Positions 19,307-28,200 of a stretch of 64,000 bases of DNA are shown piece after piece. Position 1 is the stretch's first letter. Every line of letters begins with the position of its first letter. Both the position numbers and the translations under genes were made by a program. The stretch is from Pristionchus mayeri (taxonomy: Eukaryota > Nematoda > Chromadorea > Rhabditida > Neodiplogasteridae), in assembly GCA_036245805.1 (NCBI GenBank), contig BTRK01000003.1:1736001-1800000 (forward strand). Direction: 5' to 3'. The notes beneath the pieces were generated by a model. It was not told the DNA's origin. It worked only from the letters and a program-made list of their open reading frames with translations, and made no database searches.

Positions 19307-21796
19307 ATGGCTGCTTCTCACGCGCGTCGCACACGGCTGAATGAGACAGCACACGTTGACCAAAGTCACGCGAACGCAGCTCATCTTCTACTAACTTGTG
19401 AGTGGTTTCGGGACAATCGTTCTCGTATTATATCGTTATTTGGTGAGGTAGAAGACACTAAGTTTTCCATTATTTGCACGAAGTTCAAATGGTTTATCGC
19501 TAGTCTTCGCGCTGACGAAACACAGGCTAAGAAATCGGGTGCGCAGAAGCTGGATCGTGAGCAAAGGTTGTCTGATTTTTATAACAGCGAATTCGATTGT
19601 GAGAGAGTGTTCGGGGATGGTTCCTTGTCTTTCGTTGCTCCATTGTTTTGCGATAAGGCCGTGTCTACTGGGGATACGCCCATCTCCTTTTGTGATACCG
19701 ACCCATCTATATCTCGCGAAGTTTCTGACTTGCTTTGCAAGAGCTTTCGGCGCTACGCTAAGAATTGTATCCAACAAGCACATTCGAACGAGCGCAAATT
19801 CAACTCTTGCTTTCGCATGTTGGAGAAATCACGCGTTATGAACGCTTCTAAACGTAAAACGATCTGTGGTCTCAGGAAAGACAATGCATTATTGCGATTC
19901 GAGGTCGGTCAACTTAAACGCAATGATTCCCGACCGTCTCCTAAGAGAAATGAGAGCGATAGGAAGGCGCTAGAAGAGATGCGGAGAGAGTTGGAGAGTG
20001 GGGTTCTTGAAAGACAAGCTTTGCTGGATAGGATTGAGGAACTGGAGAATGAGAAGACCGTAGTCACTAAGGTGAACGGGAAGTTCACGATCGCTTTCCA
20101 CCATCTGATAATTGAGCTTATATCATTGGGGATACCCGACGCTAAAGTGAGCTCGGTTATTCAAGCTGTTTCATCTTTCGTAGATCGATCTCTATCTGAT
20201 TATCCCTCACTAGGCACAATTAGGAATGACTCGATCGCTCTCCTTGCGCTAGCGATGCAACAAGTGAACGAAGTCTTAGCGGAAGTAGTGGGCGAGAACA
20301 ATCTAACTCTCATCTCCGATGAGACGACGAAGCGAAGGTACAAGCTCCAGACGTATTTAGTGAGCGTGGATAGGGATGAGAATGGAAGCAAGGTGTTCAA
20401 CCTGGTGTAGATAACGCGCATTGTCTTCTTCCCTCGTTTGATGGGCAGCGATTCTGTATTGCGTTCGCAATCTCTGCGCGAGTCTTCTTCCTCCGAGAAT
20501 ATCTGATAGATTACATTGGCCGAATCAATAGTGACAACGAGACCCTCTGCAAGGCGAGAGACGCGCTCTCATCCCCACTCATCCTATCGCAGTTGAAAAC
20601 GGCTTCTCTATTTGATTCCTTTGTTACTGCCCTTCTAATCCGCCTGTCTGAGCATACTCCGCACATCCTTGCGACGTCCACGTATATTAGCGAATTGATT
20701 GTTTACTTGAAGGAATACGAGATAAACCCTTCTCGCATGATTTCCCTCATTCCTCCCTCCCTAACTGTAGGTGACCAGTCGAAGATGTTCCATCTCGAGT
20801 CGGCTTGTCTGAAGGCTGCTGTATCAGCAGTTCAAACCCCGGAAGATCTGAAATGCATATCGCTTGCTAGTACCCAGATTAGACTGTATCTCGAGGTACA
20901 GTACTCAGATTTCCTACCAGGAGGTTGTTACGACACTCCATCCCAGTCGCTAGTTCAGCTCAAAAACGCGCCTTCAACTTCTAGGTCAGCTGAGAGAGCA
21001 TTTGGAATCGTAGACTTCCTGTTTGTGAAGTCTCCGAACTGTAGGATTCTTAGAAGAGAGGGAATGGTAATGAGTCGAATGAATGAGACAATGAAATGGG
21101 TGGCTGACAAGCCTCCAAGTGTTCAGGCGCAAATGCTGCAAAATGCACTGGGAATGAGAGAGAAACTGGCGAGGCTGAATGCAGAAGAGAAGCTTGAGTT
21201 AGCGAGAAAGATTAGTGAGGGCATGATTGAGAAAGAGGAAGAACTGAAGAGAAAGGCAGCTACGGTCTTCAGGAGAAAGAGTGCACTAGCCACCGAAATC
21301 AATAAGGGGATGGGAGGATACTGGAAGACAGTAGAGGATATGGATTTGGCACTCGATGATATTGGCACGAAAACGGAGAAGATTAAGGCGCTTGTTAAGC
21401 AGATTCAATATAGGAAGTCCATGAATCAACCTGCCACTCGACCAGATATTTTTGTCATCAGGCCTAAGGGCATTCCGGGTTCTGTAGAGACTGCGAGATA
21501 ACCTAGTTGAACTGATGGGCGCGGATCTGATGGCTCTCGCAGGAAAGCGAGTAGCACCCGATTGGAAGGGAAGGAGAGTTGAGAGACTCGTCAGGAACAA
21601 AGGCGGTCTTTATACTATGGTAGAGGGAGAGATAGAGGAGATTGAGGAGGTTGACGGGGTATTGTATGTTAGGATCATTTATGATGACGAGGATTCGGAC
21701 TGCATTCTGCTAGAGGACTTTGAGGAAGAGATTGACAATCAGAACTCTAACTTTCTTGGCTTGCATAAGAATCAGAGAAAACAGAAGAGAAGATAA
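19307..21796 (+). pseudogene. Internally deleted transposase-like gene of an unnamed invertebrate family
   Basis: Three collinear pieces. Piece 1, 19307-20410: 367 residues, basic N-terminus, a coiled coil (about residues 200-250, ELESGVLERQALLDRIEELE) and a LTLISDETTKRRYKL motif near the end. Piece 2 is open from about 20374 (frame 1) to 21501, with LPSFDGQRFCIAFA, ERAFGIVDFLFVKSPNC and NETMKWVADKPP motifs. Piece 3, 21515-21796, is a small C-terminal domain (GKRVAPDWKG ... YDDEDSDCILLEDF). The order matches a family of large intronless proteins that I recall from repeat-rich invertebrate genomes and suspect to be transposases. I cannot name it with certainty. Between DETT and LPSFDGQRF most of the usual middle is missing, and two frame changes (about 20400 and 21490) break the reading frame. 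The start was chosen as the first ATG. No terminal inverted repeats found. Confidence 0.6.
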
Positions 21797-22256
21797 GTGC
21801 AATGGAAGTTAGATAAGAGAGAGAGAGAGAGTTCCTTGTCTTTACTGTGATTGTATGTATTCTATTCTCGTCTCTCCGTTGGCTGCTCCTCTTCTCTACT
21901 CACCGACCTCGTCCTTCCTTCGTCTCCTCGTCTCTTCTTTCGTTGTTTCATATGTTGTTGCTATTGTCGTTACATTAGGTGATAAATTTGTATCGCATCT
22001 ACGCCATTTCATTGCTCCGCGTTTATAAGTGCTCACCTGTGCATAGATCTCGACAGAGATTGTACCTCTTCCCGAAGCTATGCTAATGAAATGTGAGGGT
22101 TGAAGGTGATGGCGAGCAACTGGAGACTCCCCCTCTCTATCCCCTCTCCTTCATCTCCTTTCCCCTTCGCCCCCTCAACTAACGGTCCTCCCCTCAGCCT
22201 TCACCTCCATCTAGGGTACGTTCCATCCTAGATCCCGTGCTGTTGGTACTGTGAGC
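21797..22256. other. Pyrimidine/purine-rich spacer, possible promoter region
   Basis: A GA microsatellite near 21820, then CT-rich DNA up to the coiled-coil gene start. No ORF of note. Confidence 0.4.
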
Positions 22257-25200
22257 ATGTTCAGGCAAACAGGACAAGATTCGATTGAAGAAAGGAGGAG
22301 AGAAGAAGAGAGAAGAGATGAGAGGAAACGAGAAGAGAGAAAAGAGGAGGAACGAAGAGAAGAGAGAAAAAGAGAAGAGAGAAGAAGAGAAGAGAGAAGA
22401 AGAGAAGAGAGAAGAAGAGAAGAAAGGGAGAGAAAGGGTGAAAGAGGAAAGGAGAAAGAGGTATTTATATAGTACATCCACCATTCTCACTCACTCTCGA
22501 TAGTTTAAAAAAAGAAAGAATATAACTATGAAAGATATATTAAAATTATGCACCAAATTATTGAAGAACTGGAAAGAAGAAAGAGAAAAGTAGAGAATTA
22601 ATTGTATCTGAAATATCGTAATAGTTTGGGCTCATATTACAGTGTCCAAATATCAGTTACGGAAGAATTTGATCATAATTAATATAATTTTGATCAGGAG
22701 GAAGAACGACTGAGTCGATGGAGGGAGGCACTCCGTGAGAGAGAGGAAGAAGCAGACAAGGTATTTTACTTCATTTAGAGATAAATTTCCTAAACCACTC
22801 ATAAAATCAGCAGCTTTCAGGGTTGGAAATAATGAACAAGCTGTAGCGAAAGCTCACTTCGCTACTACAATACGTTCACTCAAAATTAATAATAATCATA
22901 TTTTTATACAACCACTTCTCGATTCACAAACCAAACTCGAGTACCGTACTTCGCCAAGTTGTCTGAGGCATTCTGCACTCGCTTTAGCACTGGGGTTCTC
23001 GATACTCAGGCGAGTCACGCAGGGTTTGGCGTCGAATTTTCCTTTTTTACTCTGTTGTTGTTCGATTACGTGCCGAGTCACGTGCTTACTCTCATCCTTT
23101 TTTCTTTCCTTTCATGTCATTCCCAAGCATTGCATAATCATTTGCGTGCATTCATTCATCCATCCCACGTTCATTACGCTTCATTGTTAGACGCGGTTCA
23201 CTTCGTCCGACTTACACCGCACACTCATCGATCGACTTCAACATTGATCGATCGACTCTTCACTTCCTTCTCCTCTTCAATAATAAAGGTACACTTGCCC
23301 CTCATTAATCAAATCAATTCCATTCCCCTTTTCTTGTTTATTAATTAGTTTTTTCGCCTTAAATTTGTAAATTTAAATAAATAAAGTTATTTTATTATCA
23401 CCCTTTGTCCTTTGCATTCCATTAACAGATTCTGGCAACGGAATCCTGTACATGGTGCATCGGCTTTTTTAAACAATCCTAGCCATAATCATCAAGTCCC
23501 GCGTGGCCCAAAAGCATTCTATCACCAATCACCCCACTTTCGCTCATTCCCAAAGCAATCACCATTACTTCCACTTCCACTTTCACTCTCCCACCAAACG
23601 TTTCAACTCGCCGTCAAAGAATGGGCGACACTTTCGAGTCAGAATTCTCTACCGATTATGACAAACTCTATCAGTTTGACTTCTCTTCTTAATAGTAAAG
23701 AGTCAAAATACGAAAATACCCTCAATAGATCGATACGACGCGTTCGCGCGGTGTCGATGCTAGGAACTTTCGTTGACCAGGGCGCATCTCTCAATCAGCC
23801 TTCCCCTCAGTCTTTCGCACCTGCGCCCAATCAAAACGCATTCACCGTGCAATCACCCTCTCCCCCCCAAGCCACTCAGTCACAGCCAGCGTCCGTTGAC
23901 CAAGGGGGAAATAGCAGTGGCACCAATAACCCGCAACTCATCACGGCTCTCTCCCCACCTGCTTTCGACACTCGGGAATCAACTCTCACTCATATTTCAT
24001 CACCCAATGCTATTATTTCGTCATCGACGCAATCACTTCCCCCACTCGATTCAGTGTCGCATAGGCCTAGCCTCTCACTTCCACCCATCAGACTCGAGAC
24101 TTTCGACGGCAGTGATATTACTCGATGGTCCGCCTTCAAGTATCAGATTGAGTCCCTCATTATCAACCAGCCACACTTGTCAGAAGTAGAAAAGATTTTC
24201 CACATTCGCTCTAATCTGAAAGGAGAAGCGCACTCTCTAATCGCATCACTCCCCGTTCAGCCTAGCTTCCTCACCAAAATGCTCACTAGACTAGAATCAG
24301 AATACGATCGATACGACCTCACTCAAGCTCGTCTAATGCAATCACTTCGTTCCATTAGAGCCAAATCATCCCGAGTAGACGACCAACTGTCAGCTGTCCG
24401 TGCCATGATCAACATAGCTCACTCCATTCATGGAGACTCGGGTATCAATGCTCTTTGTATGCAACAACAACTTGCTGAAAGCATCCATCCCAAGTTTATT
24501 ACGCTTGTCACTCGTAAAAAACCTGATTCACTTGTGTCCGCTCTCGAACTAATTGAGGATAAATTGCGCGAAGAGCGAGAGGATTCAGTCATGATCAGCG
24601 CTTTCACTTCTCAGCGTTTATACTCTGTTGTCAACTCACAGTACAATAATGGCTCGCTGCCTTCCAAGGCGCACGCGTCGACAGCGCCTCACACTAAGTC
24701 GCCTGCCTCCCACTCCTCATCCACACCCAACCACTCTAGGAAGATTCCACTGTGTGTTTTCTGTGGCACACATCAGTACAGTGGAGAATGCGCTCGTGTC
24801 ACTTCAATTAGGGAGAAGAAAGAGATTCTCAAGAACAAATCACTCTGCTTTTCTTGCTTCTCTCCCAACCACTCTTCTGATGCCTGCTACAAATCGTGTC
24901 CACAGTGCAAGGCAAAGCATCACAAGTCCTTGTGTACGAAGCAATCTACTCCTAACCAGTCTGGCGTCCATTCATTAACTACTAGTCCATGCATTCAGCT
25001 CAACACTAGACTGTTCACAGCACCTGTCATGCTAGCAAACACGATCGCGCTCAGAAGTTCCTACGCGAACGCACTACTAGATGCTGGTGCACAAGTATCT
25101 CTCATCTCTCGAAGACTAGTCAATCAGCTTCACCTCAAACCAATCGACCAGTTACATGCTTCCATCACAGGAGTAATGACTGCGGATCAGAATTCCCTTC

Positions 25201-28200
25201 CCTCTAGCCACGAAGTAGTACAATTTGAGCTCATCACTGACCTTGGTAGGGAAGTCATCAAAGCTATTGTTCATGATACTGACACCATCACTCAATCGAT
25301 ACATCATCAGCCATTGTCTGAAGCTGATTTAGATGTAATCAGGACAACTCTCACTACCATCCCAGTTCATTTCACTCAGTCGACTGTTAGTCCCGATTTG
25401 CTTTTCGGTGTCGGAGACACACTCAAGTTACTGGAGAACTCAACATCGACGACACTTCCTGGAGGATACCGCTTGATCCAATCTGTAATCGGTCCCCTCG
25501 TCGCCGGTTCCGAGAGCCTGACGCCACCACTTCCGACCAAGAAGAATAAGGCAGCTCCTACAAATCAAAGTCAGGGTCTTCCCCCAACAAACCCCTCTGA
25601 TCACCAAGTCACTCCTTCACTCACAGTTGCCTCAGTCACCACGGTTAATTATTCAGTAGATCAATTAGCTGAGCGTTTCCTTTCTGTGGATCCGATCTCG
25701 CGCATATACGAGACCACAGAGAAGGAGGAGCGCAAGTTGGCTGACGAATTAGTGACGAAACATTTCAACGACACCGTTCAGTCTCACGATGACGGATACT
25801 ATGTTCAGTATGCCATGAAGCCTGATGCCAAGGATGAATTGCCAGATAATTACAATCTGGCAGTCTCCCGTCTTTCCTCCACACAGCGCAATCTGTCCAC
25901 TGACAGAAACCTGCTGCTCTTTTACGATTCTGTCATCCAAGATCAGATTTCATTAGGGCAAGTAGAAGCAGTCGACCCATCTGACACTAGTGGTATCATA
26001 CACTATCTTGCTCATCAAGCAGTCCTTCGGCCAGACAAACCAACCACTCCACTGCGCATAGTCTATGATGCTTCAGCCCATCTCAAAAACAAACCATCAC
26101 TCAACGACATGATCTACCCTGGACCAAGTGACCTGGAAATGATTCCGTCCCTTCTCATTCGTGCCAGACTCAGGCCATTTCTCATCGTTGCCGACGTTGA
26201 GAAAGCATTCCTGCAAGTGAAACTGTGTCCTTCACAGAGGAATATGCTCAGATTCCTATGGCTGAAAGACATCGACAAGCCTGTCTCCCCCAACAACATT
26301 CTTGTCCTACGCTTTTGCGTAACGCCTTTCGGAGTCAACCAGAGCCCGTGCCTTCTCAACAAGGTAATCAACCATCACATCCAGCACGAGGGCAAGAAAT
26401 GCGACCCCCACTTAGTCCATCAACTTGTTTCCAATCTTTACGTAGACAACATCATCATCACTGCTGACAACCCATCTTCCTTCATGTACACACAGTCGAA
26501 ACACCTGTTCCAATCGATGTCCATGAACCTTAGAGATTACTCATCCAATTCATCCTCATTCGTGTCGTGTGTGCCAGATTCCGATCAATCAAAGGATAGT
26601 AACCAGAAACTTCTCGGTCTCATTTGGAACACTGAGGAAGATTCTCTCTCTATCAATATTCCCGTCTCTACCAAGAGAGAAAAAGAGTCGAAGAGATCCA
26701 TGCTCAGTACTGTATCGAGTTCATACGATCCACTAGGGCTTCTTAACCCACTCCTTCTCCCTCCTCGACTCACAGTCCAAGGTCTATGGAACAGTCCAAT
26801 CAAGTGGGATGAACCAGTAGACGAGAGAACTAGGGAATCCTTCCACAATCAGATTTCAGACCTCGAACAGTTCTCACTCCCAATCTATCGATTTACGAAT
26901 ATCTCTAAATCAAATGACATCACTCTAGTTGCATTCTGCGATGCTTCAAAATCAGCAATGGCAGCTTCGGTCTATAGTTACGTGCCTGGTCAAAAACCGA
27001 CACTTATCATCTCCAAAACTAGGCTAGCCTCCATCAACTCCAAGTCCACCATACCCAAGATGGAACTTGATTCACTTGCCATGGCACACAATTTGCTTCA
27101 GTTCACGGTGGAGACTATCCGAAAAGAGTTTCCCACAAAGCAAATCCATGTATACTCGTTCTCGGATTCAGCTGTGACACTTCATTGGTGTAGACCTGGG
27201 TTCAACAAGCCAGTCGGTGTATTCGTTTCCAATAGAGTCAAGCTCATTCATTCGATCAGAGACGCCCTTACGTCTGATAATCTTCTCTCTTACCACTCAC
27301 CGAGACATGTCAGAGGCGAAGAGAACCCTGCCGACCATGCAACTCGTGGCCTTTCCTCATCAGACATGAACGATCCTTCGCATCAATGGTGGATTGGCCC
27401 TCCGTGGTTATCATCCAATCCCTCTGAATGGCCTGATACGAATCTGTCCGAACTTCAGTACCCGGATATCGATCCATTCCCAGTAGTGATCAGCGCTCAG
27501 GTGATTGAGACACCACCAGAGTCTCCCATCAATCTCCCTCGCCATTCGAGCCTCAAAAGGGCTATCAATGTGACAGCGCTAGTTTATCGATTCATCGCCC
27601 GATGCGCACATAAGACCAGTAATGCGAGCATTCTCGAGAAACTGAACCTCCCCCAACCCACTGCATCTACTCTGGATGCACGGGAGAAGAGATTTGCTTT
27701 CAATCGCCTCATTTTCTTCAGTCAGCAATCGCTCAGTGACTCAGTCATCAAGAAGATGTCTCTAATCAATGATCCATCCACTGGATTATTGAGAGTCAGC
27801 ACTCGAGTTACTAACTCGAATCAACATGAGGAATTCAAATCCCCAATCTTCATCCCCACTTCTCCTGACAGCACTCTAGCTCGACTTCTCATTAGGGACA
27901 TTCACTCTTCAACCCATGCTGGAGTAGACATAGTTCTCAACACCCTCAAGATCAAGTTCCTGATTCCACGAGCCAGACCTCTTGTCAAGTCCACTCTCAG
28001 GCAATGCATTCCTTGCAGGAAGACCAATAATCTTCCATTCACGTACCCTCAGACTCCTCCACTCCCTTCTGATAGAGTCAGACAGAGCCTCCCATTCGAA
28101 CACTGTGGGATAGATTATGCAGGTCCATTCCATGTCGATGACAACTCGAAAGTCTGGATCGTTGTTCTCACATGCTTGTCCACCAGACTCACCCATCTCG

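Noticed and set aside
22194..22490. Ser/Leu/Phe-rich minus-strand ORFs
   Set aside because: Complement of the GA-rich coding exon 1 of the coiled-coil gene.
23431..23452. TGGCAACGGAATCCTG as primer binding site
   Set aside because: It is present in both LTR copies and therefore lies inside the LTR. The site directly after the LTR fits tRNA-Gly better.
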